Source of the DNA: Kouleothrix aurantiaca
GTDB lineage: Bacteria > Chloroflexota > Chloroflexia > Chloroflexales > Roseiflexaceae
Length of the DNA: 5,323 bases
Direction of reading: 5' to 3'
Assembly: GCA_001399705.1 (NCBI GenBank)
Contig: LJCR01000202.1
Location: forward strand, 1 to 5,323
Shown here piece by piece: positions 1-5,067 of the stretch (its first letter is position 1; the number at the start of each line of letters is the position of its first letter). The translations under genes and the position numbers were made by a program. Under the pieces are notes generated by a model. It did no database searches. It saw nothing but the letters and a program-made list of their open reading frames with translations, and was not told where the DNA came from.

Positions 1-765
1 CTGCGCGAGCTGGGTCTTGTGGCGTACGAGCAGGGTGATTTGGACGAGGCGCGCTACTTGTTGAGCGAAAGCTGCGAAGGCATGCGCGCCATCGGTGAGC
101 GCTGGCTGTATGGCCGCAGCCGCGCGCCGCTTGCGTGGGTTGAGGTGCGGCGCGGCGACCTGCTCAACGCGCGGCGTGGGTGCAAGGAACTGATACAGTT
201 GGTGAATTCGGGCGAAGCGCTGCTGGTGCTCGACGCAGGGTATGCGGTGGCGCTGGTGCTTCGTGCCGAAGGCCGCGCGGGCGATGCCCAGGCCATTCTC
301 GACCAGCTCGATGGCGTTGCGGGCGAGCCGCAAACCGCGCAACTGATCGACGCCCTCGCGCTGCGCCCGCAGCCGGCGCCGCGCCACGGCCCGCTGAGCC
401 CAGCCGCGCAACAAGCCCTCATGGATATGCTGGAACGGCAGCTCGACGCCCCGCCCGCCGCTGCTATTCCCAGCGCACAGGCTGTGACCCCCGGCGGCTT
501 GTTCATCCCCGAAACCGGCGAAACGCTCAGCCCGCGCGAAGTCGACGTGCTGCGCTTGCTTGTCACTGGCGCGAGCAATCAGCACGTTGCCGACACGCTG
601 GTGATCAGCCTGCACACCGCAAAAACGCACGTTGCCAACATTCTTCAGAAACTCCGCGTTGCCACGCGCACGCAAGCCGCGCTCCGTGGTCGCGCGCTTG
701 GCCTCGGCGCCGACGGTAGCAGCGCAAGTGCGCTCCCAGCGCAAAGGCTAGGGGATGGGGAATAG
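1..765 (+). CDS. LuxR/MalT-family transcriptional regulator, C-terminal part (5' truncated)
   Basis: The frame is open from base 1 to a TAG at 763-765, giving 254 residues; the start lies outside the window. The GTG at 19 is internal, because the preceding codons (LRELGL) continue the same helical repeat. Residues about 1-100 are leucine/alanine-rich helical hairpins of TPR type (YEQGDLDEARYLL), as in the sensor region of MalT-like regulators. A variable Pro/Ala-rich linker follows. A LuxR/GerE helix-turn-helix is encoded at about 523-702, with the hallmarks LSPREVDVLRLL, GASNQHVADTL, LHTAKTHVANILQKL and a final RTQAALRG. The family binds DNA as dimers through this domain. Full-length MalT-type proteins also carry an N-terminal NTPase, which would lie upstream and cannot be seen here. 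The ligand and targets are unknown. The last codons run into a G-rich tract. The HTH call is very secure; the MalT-like (NTPase) architecture is inferred. Confidence 0.93.
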   Translation: MRELGLVAYEQGDLDEARYLLSESCEGMRAIGERWLYGRSRAPLAWVEVRRGDLLNARRGCKELIQLVNSGEALLVLDAGYAVALVLRAEGRAGDAQAILDQLDGVAGEPQTAQLIDALALRPQPAPRHGPLSPAAQQALMDMLERQLDAPPAAAIPSAQAVTPGGLFIPETGETLSPREVDVLRLLVTGASNQHVADTLVISLHTAKTHVANILQKLRVATRTQAALRGRALGLGADGSSASALPAQRLGDGE

Positions 766-767
766 GG
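751..767 (+). repeat. G-rich tract overlapping the regulator stop codon
   Basis: The sequence is GGGGATGGGGAATAGGG, three G-runs of 4, 4 and 3. It encodes the last residues and the stop of the LuxR-type gene and runs 2 nt past it. The core word GGGGATGGGG recurs on the minus strand at 3703-3724, in another spacer. This looks like a dispersed low-complexity element rather than chance base composition, but two copies are thin evidence. Confidence 0.45.
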
Positions 768-910
768 TTTGGCGATTGCAATGCTGACCTTCTGAAACTT
801 CATTTTCTTCGGCCTCCCCAATATCACTCTCGGTGCTATCCCAAATCGCGCTTCGGAAACCCCCGAGTCGCTCTTTCGAGCGATGTGTGGGCGTGCCCAT
901 GTTCGCTATT

Positions 911-923
911 CTTCTGTCAGAAG
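911..923. promoter_or_regulatory. 13-nt perfect palindrome, possible operator
   Basis: CTTCTG-T-CAGAAG is a perfect inverted repeat with a single central base. Its centre lies 38 nt upstream of the ATG at 955, a position where an operator controlling the 4-TM/cytochrome pair could sit. A weaker stem, TCGCTC-tttc-GAGCGA, lies just upstream at 868-883. I see no convincing -35/-10 pair in 766-954. Regulation by the adjacent LuxR-type protein is possible but only inferred from proximity. Confidence 0.3.
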
Positions 924-939
924 CACACGATATTCAGGC

Positions 940-945
940 AGGAGA
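940..945 (+). promoter_or_regulatory. Shine-Dalgarno site deciding the start at 955
   Basis: AGGAGA lies 9 nt before the ATG at 955. An in-frame ATG at 883 would add 24 polar, Arg-rich residues (MCGRAHVRYSSV...) ahead of the first membrane helix and has no comparable ribosome binding site, so 955 is preferred. Confidence 0.75.
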
Positions 946-954
946 AACACGACG

Positions 955-1383
955 ATGGCGGCAATCAGTCGCGCTGCTCTGCGCAACACCACGCGAAGCG
1001 TTTCAATCCCTAAACTTGCCGGCGGGCTGTTACTTCTGGCATTTGTGATCTCGGCGGCGTATCAACTGTACCGCTCCACGATCATGGCGCTTCCCGCCTA
1101 CGACGCTTTTGGTCTTTCGAGCGTCTTGCTGTATAGCTGCGCGCTTGCCATTTCCTGGCTGGCAACCACCGGCCGGCGCTGGGCGACCTGGCTGGCGTTT
1201 GTGACGAGCATGCTGTGGATTCTGCTCGGGATTTTGTTCTATTTCCCAACGATCACGGCGCTGCGGGTGTTTGGGCCGATCGATTGGGCGGAAGGCGTAT
1301 TGTATCTCGCGTTGATTTTTGCCGCCGCTGTGCTGCTGGCACTGGATTTATTGGGCGTTTCGCTGACGCCAAGTGAGAAGTAG
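955..1383 (+). CDS. Four-helix integral membrane protein of unknown function
   Basis: This is a 142-residue protein that I do not recognise. It has four predicted membrane helices, at about residues 21-39, 52-70, 76-97 and 113-135. Short loops carry Arg or Asp residues (TTGRRW between helices 2 and 3, FGPIDWAE between 3 and 4), and the N-terminus is basic (RAALRNTTRSVSIPK), which suggests it is cytoplasmic. There is no histidine anywhere and only one cysteine (C62), so it is unlikely to bind b-type haem or a metal. The start is fixed by AGGAGA at 940-945. The stop TAG (1381-1383) is 8 nt from the cytochrome start, and the next gene's ribosome binding site overlaps this stop, so the two are very likely co-translated. 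A role as a membrane partner or assembly helper for the cytochrome is inferred from context only. That it is a real membrane protein gene is well supported. Confidence 0.8.
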   Translation: MAAISRAALRNTTRSVSIPKLAGGLLLLAFVISAAYQLYRSTIMALPAYDAFGLSSVLLYSCALAISWLATTGRRWATWLAFVTSMLWILLGILFYFPTITALRVFGPIDWAEGVLYLALIFAAAVLLALDLLGVSLTPSEK

Positions 1384-1391
1384 GGACAAGC

Positions 1392-2342
1392 ATGTTCACG
1401 AATATACTCATCTGCCTCGGGCTGCTGGCCGTCGCTGGCCTGTGCATCTGGCTGGCGCGCCGCGCCTTGCATCTGCGTAACCCGTTTGCCCGCTGGGCGC
1501 TTGCGATCGTGGCATCGCTGCCGGCGCTGCTGCTCATTCTCGCCACCGGGCTGATTTCCTACGGCTACTACTCGCTCTACCGGCCCCGCAGCGCGCCCGC
1601 GATTCAGCTCGACACCGCTGCCTCGCCGGCGCGGCTCGCCCGTGGCGAGCACCTGGCACGCAGCACCTGCGTGGCATGCCACACCACCAGCGGCGAGCTG
1701 CCGCTCAGCGGCGGCTTCGACCTGAGCGTCGACTCGCCGCTGCCAATCGGCAATCTGGTGCCACCGAACCTGACCCCGGGCGGCCCGCTGAAGGACTGGA
1801 GCGACGCCGAGATCGTTCAGGCCATCCGCAATGGCCTGCATCAGGACGGGCGCGTGCTGCTGATGCCCACCGAGGTGCTGCGCAACCTGAGCGATGAAGA
1901 TGTTGCGTCGCTGGTGGCCTTCCTGCGCAGCCAGCCGGCGGTTTCGAATGACACCCCGCCGGTCTATGTGTCGCCGGTGCTGGCGATGTTTGTGGGTGCT
2001 GGCCTGGCCCCGGTGGGCGAGGAGCCGGTTGTGAAGCCGGTTATCGCGCCGGCCAAGGCACCGACCGCCGAGTATGGCGCGTATATTCTGAGCTACCAGG
2101 ACTGCCAATCGTGCCACGGCCCGGATCTGAAAGGTTCGCCCGGCGGTCTGGGACCGGCCGCGCCAAGCGTGCGCGCCTTCCTGAAGAACTGGACCGCCGA
2201 GCAGTTCATCCAGACCATGCGCACCGGCGTCGATCCGGGTGGCCACCCGATCCAGCCGCCCATGCCCTGGAAGATGATTGGCCAGATGGACGACGACGAG
2301 CTGACCGCGCTGTACCTGTACATCCGCAACATGCACGAGTAG
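1392..2342 (+). CDS. Membrane-anchored diheme c-type cytochrome
   Basis: This is a 316-residue protein. Two membrane helices (about 3-22 and 35-58) are joined by a basic loop (RRALHLRNPFAR). By the positive-inside rule this puts both termini, and so the haem domains, outside the cytoplasm, where c-type haem is attached. Domain 1 (about 83-183) has CVACH (C93, C96, H97), the class I signature NLTPG...W.DAEIVQAIRNG and a likely distal ligand at M158. A Pro/Ala/Val-rich linker (about 184-225) follows. Domain 2 (about 226-314) has CQSCH (C238, C241, H242) with M291 or M295 as the likely distal ligand, then DDDELTALYLYIRN. The domains resemble those of cytochrome subunits of membrane alcohol/aldehyde dehydrogenases, but no dehydrogenase subunit is in the window, so the redox partner is unknown. 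AGGGA at 1382-1386 overlaps the stop of the 4-TM gene and serves as ribosome binding site. The gene ends at TAG 2340-2342, just before a strong hairpin. Confidence 0.93.
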   Translation: MFTNILICLGLLAVAGLCIWLARRALHLRNPFARWALAIVASLPALLLILATGLISYGYYSLYRPRSAPAIQLDTAASPARLARGEHLARSTCVACHTTSGELPLSGGFDLSVDSPLPIGNLVPPNLTPGGPLKDWSDAEIVQAIRNGLHQDGRVLLMPTEVLRNLSDEDVASLVAFLRSQPAVSNDTPPVYVSPVLAMFVGAGLAPVGEEPVVKPVIAPAKAPTAEYGAYILSYQDCQSCHGPDLKGSPGGLGPAAPSVRAFLKNWTAEQFIQTMRTGVDPGGHPIQPPMPWKMIGQMDDDELTALYLYIRNMHE

Positions 2343-2346
2343 CGCG

Positions 2347-2397
2347 GGCAGCAAAAGGGTTCGGGGTGCTTTGCTGCCCCGAGCCCTTTCTGCTGCC
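2347..2397 (+). terminator. Long hairpin after the cytochrome gene, probable terminator
   Basis: The arms at 2347-2366 and 2377-2397 pair over 20 bp with one G-T wobble (2360/2383) and one bulged C (2390), closing on a 10-nt loop. The stem begins 4 nt after the cytochrome stop codon. No T-tract follows on either strand, so it is not a textbook intrinsic terminator. It may act as a U-less terminator or as a 3' mRNA stabiliser. The pairing is read directly; the role is inferred. Confidence 0.65.
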
Positions 2398-2406
2398 ACG
2401 AATATG

Positions 2407-2466
2407 CTCAGCAGGAAAACACGCGCGCCGGTACATTCTGGTTGGAGTGCGGCCCCGCCTGCTGAG
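2407..2466. repeat. 9-bp inverted repeat with 42-nt spacer
   Basis: CTCAGCAGG (2407-2415) and CCTGCTGAG (2458-2466) are exact reverse complements. They lie between the cytochrome hairpin and the heptad hairpin in the convergent intergenic region. The loop contains no recognisable gene. It could be a degenerate mobile-element footprint, or simply part of a composite 3' structure. Confidence 0.4.
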
Positions 2467-2486
2467 ACGAAAGACGAAAGACGAAC
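2466..2486 (+). repeat. Tandem heptad repeat GACGAAA (three units)
   Basis: The units are GACGAAA at 2466-2472, GACGAAA at 2473-2479 and GACGAAC at 2480-2486, followed by GACC. The same heptads appear in reverse complement at 2503-2516 (GTCGTTC, GTCTTTC), so the array forms one arm of the hairpin at 2476-2516. Low-complexity heptads of this kind are, as I recall, common in Chloroflexota spacers; I have not verified that here. Confidence 0.6.
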
Positions 2487-2516
2487 GACCAGGAGCACAT
2501 TGGTCGTTCGTCTTTC
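2476..2516 (-). terminator. 16-bp perfect hairpin after the glycosyltransferase gene, probable terminator
   Basis: The arms at 2476-2491 and 2501-2516 are exact reverse complements (GAAAGACGAACGACCA and its mate) around a 9-nt loop. Read on the minus strand, the stem begins 40 nt after the glycosyltransferase stop codon and is followed by a pyrimidine-rich tail (GTCTTTCGTCTC). This fits a terminator for the leftward operon better than one for the rightward operon, which has its own hairpin. The function is inferred. Confidence 0.5.
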
Positions 2517-2556
2517 ATCGTTGGCCAGAACCAGCAACGGATTTTCAAGAGCTGTT

Positions 2557-3240
2557 CTAGTTCAGGAAGCGGTACTTCAGCAGCGCCAGAATGGCGTAGA
2601 AGCCCTGGCTTGGCTTCATCTTCTTGCCTTCTTCGTAGGTGCGGCCCAGGTAGCTCACCGGCACCTCATAGATGCGGTGCCCGCGCTTCAGCACCTTGGC
2701 GGCGATCTCTGGCTCGAGCCGGAAATCGTTGCTCTTCAGGGCCAGATCGCGCATGATCTCGGTGCGCATCACCTTGTAGCACGTCTCCATGTCCGAAATC
2801 CAGCAGTTGAACAGGAAATTCGTCAGGAACGTCAGCCCCTTGTTGCCCAGCGCATTCCAGAAATACATACCCGTGTGCCGCCCCGAAAAGCGCGAGCCGA
2901 ACACCACATTGACGCGCCCCTCGGCAATTGGCCGCACCAGCTCATAGTAATCTTCAGGGTCGTACTCCAGGTCGGCATCCTGAATAATCACGATATCGCC
3001 GGTGGCGCGCGCCAGCCCGCTGCGCACCGCCGCGCCCTTGCCGCGATTGTTCGGGTGGCGCACGACAATCATGTTTGGGTCGTTGGCCGCCTCGCGCTGC
3101 AGGATCGCAAAGGTATTATCGGAAGAATTGTCGTCCACCGCGATGATCTGCATATCCATCTTGATCGCGCGAACTTTTTCCAGAATCGATGAAAGGGTTG
3201 CCGCTTCGTTGTAGCACGGCATAATAACCGAAAGAACCAT
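2557..3240 (-). CDS. Family 2 glycosyltransferase, DPM1/DPG-synthase type
   Basis: This 227-residue protein has a GT-A fold and probably transfers a sugar from a nucleotide donor to a polyprenyl phosphate or another membrane acceptor. Visible motifs, in order, are MPCYNE (7-12), VDDNSSDNT (35-43; nucleotide binding), NNRGKGAAVRSGL (64-76), the metal-binding DAD (D88, D90) in QDADLEYDP, FGSRF (114-118), DMETCYKVMRTEI (150-162), FRLEPEIAAKVL (173-184) and VPVSYLGRTYEEGKK (194-207). The last three blocks are typical of the DPM1/DPG-synthase subgroup. There is no C-terminal membrane domain, so it is likely a peripheral cytoplasmic-face enzyme, and the length is normal for this compact subgroup. 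The ATG at 3240-3238 is 3 nt after the stop of the upstream tail-anchored gene. GGTGAG overlaps that stop and sits very close to the ATG, so translation is probably coupled. The donor and acceptor sugars cannot be read from the sequence. Confidence 0.93.
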   Translation of the reverse strand: MVLSVIMPCYNEAATLSSILEKVRAIKMDMQIIAVDDNSSDNTFAILQREAANDPNMIVVRHPNNRGKGAAVRSGLARATGDIVIIQDADLEYDPEDYYELVRPIAEGRVNVVFGSRFSGRHTGMYFWNALGNKGLTFLTNFLFNCWISDMETCYKVMRTEIMRDLALKSNDFRLEPEIAAKVLKRGHRIYEVPVSYLGRTYEEGKKMKPSQGFYAILALLKYRFLN

Positions 3241-3243
3241 ATC

Positions 3244-3591
3244 TCACCGTAATGCCAGTAAGACTATCGGCACCGCCACCAGCGCCACCAGCACCATCAG
3301 CCCCACCAGCAGCTTGAGCTGCTCGGCGCTGCGCCGCGCCGCCAGTTGTTCGCGCACAGCCGGGTCGTAGGGAACCTTGGGCTGCTCGTCGAACAGTATG
3401 CGGCTGAGCGTGCCTGGCGAGTGCAAAAGCCCGGTCGTAATCGCCCGCACCAGCTCGCCGGCGGTCACCAGCGGCGGTGCCCAGTAGGCGGTCTCGGCGC
3501 TGAGAGGCACGCCAGTCAGTGCGCAGTGGAGCGGCTCGGAATCATTGGCGGGCTGGCTAAGCGGAAGCTTGTTAGCGTAGTCGATAGCCAT
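3244..3591 (-). CDS. Small tail-anchored protein of unknown function
   Basis: This is a 115-residue protein that I do not recognise. A soluble N-terminal part (1-91) is followed by one C-terminal membrane helix (about 92-114, LKLLVGLMVLVALVAVPIVL) preceded by basic residues (ARRSAEQLK), the layout of a tail-anchored protein with a cytoplasmic domain. Striking segments are LHCALTG (21-27), AYWAPPL (35-41), LLHSPGTL (55-62) and DEQPKVPYDP (68-77), which look like conserved-motif material. The only Cys is C23, so it is not a classical zinc finger. The start at 3591 is chosen because GAGGAGG lies 9 nt upstream. The in-frame ATG at 3693 would add 34 residues translated from spacer-like sequence. 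The TGA ends 3 nt before the glycosyltransferase ATG, suggesting an operon and a possible role in recruiting or regulating that enzyme at the membrane (inference). Confidence 0.75.
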   Translation of the reverse strand: MAIDYANKLPLSQPANDSEPLHCALTGVPLSAETAYWAPPLVTAGELVRAITTGLLHSPGTLSRILFDEQPKVPYDPAVREQLAARRSAEQLKLLVGLMVLVALVAVPIVLLALR

Positions 3592-3600
3592 GGTGCGAAT

Positions 3601-3607
3601 CCTCCTC
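3601..3607 (-). promoter_or_regulatory. Strong Shine-Dalgarno deciding the start at 3591
   Basis: On the minus strand the sequence reads GAGGAGG, 9 nt before the ATG at 3591-3589. It is the strongest ribosome binding site in the window, and it rules against the longer reading that begins at 3693. Confidence 0.8.
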
Positions 3608-3702
3608 GTGTGAGTTGAAGCTAGGTTGTTTGTATTTACCTGTTGCGCAGGGTTCAGGCGCGATAGCTGAGGGATGGCGCTGCGATCAGGCAACTCTGTT
3701 CT

Positions 3703-3724
3703 CCATCCCCCATCCCCTGTCCCC
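3703..3724 (-). repeat. G-rich minus-strand tract between aminotransferase and tail-anchored gene
   Basis: On the minus strand, G-runs of 4, 4, 5 and 2 are separated by ACA, AT and AT. The tract shares the word GGGGATGGGG with 751-760. It starts 15 nt after the aminotransferase stop, inside the 147-nt spacer 3592-3738. It could form a G-quadruplex with two or three tetrads in the transcript. The rest of that spacer shows no clear hairpin or promoter. Confidence 0.45.
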
Positions 3725-3738
3725 GCGCTGAAAGCGTA

Positions 3739-4902
3739 TTAAAGATACGGCTTCACAAAGCGCTCGATCCGGTCGAGCGCGGCTTCGATCTTGTCGAGCG
3801 ACGAAGCGTAGCAGGCGCGCACAAAGCCCGCGCCGCTTGGCCCAAACGCATCGCCGGGGATCACAGCCACCTGCTGGTCGTGAAGTAACTGCTCGGCAAA
3901 TTCCTCGCTGGTGAAGCCCAGGTGGCTCACCTGCGGGAAGACGTAGAACGCGCCCTGCGCCTCAAACGTTGGCAGGCCGATCTGGTTCAGTCCGTCGACA
4001 ATCACGCGCCGCCGCCGATCGTACTCGGCCACCATCTGGCGCACATCTTTTTCGCCGCTGCGCAGGGCCTCAAGGCCGGCGTACTGTGCCACCGTCGGGG
4101 CAGACATAATTGCGTACTGGTGAATTTTGCGCGTCGCTGCCGTCACATCCACTGGCGCGGCCAGCCAGCCCAGGCGCCAGCCCGTCATGGCGTAGGCTTT
4201 CGAGAAGCCGCCAAGCAGCACGGTTCGGTTGCGCATGCCGGGCAGCGAGGCGAAGCATGTGTGATCGACGCCATACACAAGCCGGTCGTAAATCTCATCC
4301 GAGAACACCAGCAGGTCGTACTTCTCGGCAATCGCGGCGATCTCCAGCAGGCGCTCGCGCGGCATCACCGCGCCGGTTGGGTTGTTCGGGTAGCCGATCA
4401 GGATGGCGCGCGTGCGGGGCGTGATCGCTTCCTCGATGGCGTCGCCGGTCACCTGAAATGAGTTTTCAACCGATGTGCTCACGGGAACCGGCACGCCGCC
4501 CGCAAACACCACGCTGGCCGGGTAGGCCACAAAGCTCGGCTCGGGGATGATCACCTCGTCGCCGGGATTGATGGTGGCGAGCATGGCGTTTTGCAGCGCC
4601 TCGCTCACGCCCACCGTGATCAGCAGTTCGGTTTCGGGGTCGTACTCGATGCCATACAGCTGCTTGATGTGCTCGGAGAGCGCCACGCGCAGCTCGAGCA
4701 GGCCCGAGTTCGAAGTGTAGGCCGTGAACCCTTGCTGCAGCGATTGAATACCGGCGTTGCGAATCTGATCGGGTGTGACAAAATCGGGCTCGCCAATGCC
4801 AAGCGAAATGACATCGGGCATTTGCGCCGCGATATCGAAAAACCGCCGGATTCCCGACGGCGGCACCAGCGCCACGCGCTCCGCAATTCGTTCCTGGGTC
4901 AT
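3739..4902 (-). CDS. Class I/II pyridoxal-phosphate aminotransferase
   Basis: This complete 387-residue fold-type I aminotransferase moves an amino group between an amino acid and a 2-oxo acid in the cytoplasm. Key residues are visible. The SLGIGEPDF block (33-41) lies at the substrate entrance, and TAYTSNSGLLELR is at 60-72. NNPTG (173-177) contains the Asn that contacts PLP, and SDEIYDRLVY (201-210) has D202 for the pyridine nitrogen and Y205. GGFSKAYAMTGWRLGW (231-246) has the Schiff-base K235 and R243 for the phosphate, and FVRACYAS (360-367) has R362 for the substrate carboxylate. The HQYAIMSAPTVAQYAGLEALR segment and overall length fit the branch of subgroup I holding Bacillus PatA and similar enzymes; aspartate, aromatic, alanine or N-acetyl-diaminopimelate specificity cannot be decided. 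The start at 4902 is supported by AGAAGGAG 7 nt upstream (4910-4917). It is separated by 147 nt from the downstream gene and 165 nt from the upstream SDR gene, so it is probably its own transcription unit. Confidence 0.96.
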   Translation of the reverse strand: MTQERIAERVALVPPSGIRRFFDIAAQMPDVISLGIGEPDFVTPDQIRNAGIQSLQQGFTAYTSNSGLLELRVALSEHIKQLYGIEYDPETELLITVGVSEALQNAMLATINPGDEVIIPEPSFVAYPASVVFAGGVPVPVSTSVENSFQVTGDAIEEAITPRTRAILIGYPNNPTGAVMPRERLLEIAAIAEKYDLLVFSDEIYDRLVYGVDHTCFASLPGMRNRTVLLGGFSKAYAMTGWRLGWLAAPVDVTAATRKIHQYAIMSAPTVAQYAGLEALRSGEKDVRQMVAEYDRRRRVIVDGLNQIGLPTFEAQGAFYVFPQVSHLGFTSEEFAEQLLHDQQVAVIPGDAFGPSGAGFVRACYASSLDKIEAALDRIERFVKPYL

Positions 4903-4918
4903 TCCTGGGCTCCTTCTT

Positions 4919-4933
4919 GCCGGCGAGGCCGGC
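4919..4933 (-). promoter_or_regulatory. Short leader hairpin just upstream of the aminotransferase ribosome binding site
   Basis: GCCGGC (4919-4924) and GCCGGC (4928-4933) pair as a 6-bp all-GC stem with a 3-nt loop. The stem ends 1 nt before the Shine-Dalgarno AGAAGGAG on the minus strand, so it could modulate ribosome access. The structure is visible; a regulatory role is inferred. Confidence 0.35.
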
Positions 4934-4937
4934 TATT

Positions 4938-4943
4938 GTTATA
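4938..4943 (-). promoter_or_regulatory. Possible -10 element for the aminotransferase gene
   Basis: The minus strand reads TATAAC inside a locally AT-rich patch (CATAACATATAACAATAG), which stands out from the GC-rich surroundings. It would give a leader of about 29 nt. A TTGCCT lies upstream, but only 12 nt away, which is too close for a standard sigma-70 -35 element. It is a weak candidate. Confidence 0.3.
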
Positions 4944-4951
4944 TGTTATGA

Positions 4952-5016
4952 CCACAGGCAACCGCGTTGCGGGCGTATAGTAGCATAGCCCGCCGGGCGC
5001 GGCTAGACGCCTGTGG
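4952..5016. repeat. Nested inverted repeats upstream of the aminotransferase gene
   Basis: The outer arms are CCACAGGC (4952-4959) and GCCTGTGG (5009-5016), exact reverse complements. The inner arms are GCGGGC (4969-4974) and GCCCGC (4988-4993), extended by TAT/ATA (4976-4978 with 4985-4987) past one unpaired G at 4975, closing on a 6-nt loop. The inner stem begins 75 nt after the SDR stop on the minus strand, so it may terminate that transcript, or the pair may be an operator for the aminotransferase. No T-tract follows. Confidence 0.45.
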
Positions 5017-5067
5017 ATGACCGTAGTACTATTTTCTTCCTCGCGCTGGTCCCATTTTCACCATTTC

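Noticed and set aside
54..578. 174-codon minus-strand open frame opposite the LuxR-type gene
   Set aside because: It is a Ser/Arg/Ala-rich low-complexity product antisense to a clear TPR/HTH protein.
883..954. Upstream ATG (883) extending the 4-TM protein
   Set aside because: The extra 24 residues are polar, translated from the spacer that holds the palindrome. The good ribosome binding site is placed for the ATG at 955.
2407..2466. Insertion sequence or MITE bounded by the 9-bp inverted repeats
   Set aside because: There are no flanking target-site duplications, no transposase, and the arms are short; recorded only as an inverted repeat.
1239..2537. 432-codon minus-strand open frame antisense to the cytochrome gene
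   Set aside because: The frame is open because of high GC and codon bias in the real gene opposite. The protein is rich in Arg, Gln, His and Ala with no domain, has no convincing ribosome binding site and runs through the heptad-repeat hairpin. The plus strand carries two unmistakable CXXCH motifs.
2371..3192. 273-codon plus-strand open frame opposite the glycosyltransferase
   Set aside because: It begins inside the terminator-like hairpin and lies antisense to a gene with full GT2 motifs. Its composition is typical of a reverse-strand shadow.
3592..3693. Upstream ATG (3693) extending the tail-anchored protein
   Set aside because: The extension would include the strong GAGGAGG ribosome binding site as coding sequence. 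The site is ideally spaced for the ATG at 3591.
3592..3738. Sigma-70 promoter for the tail-anchored/glycosyltransferase operon
   Set aside because: A TAAATA hexamer exists on the minus strand, but nothing like TTGACA lies 16-18 nt upstream of it.
3922..4461. 179-codon plus-strand open frame opposite the aminotransferase
   Set aside because: It is antisense to a complete aminotransferase with all catalytic residues and has no domain of its own.
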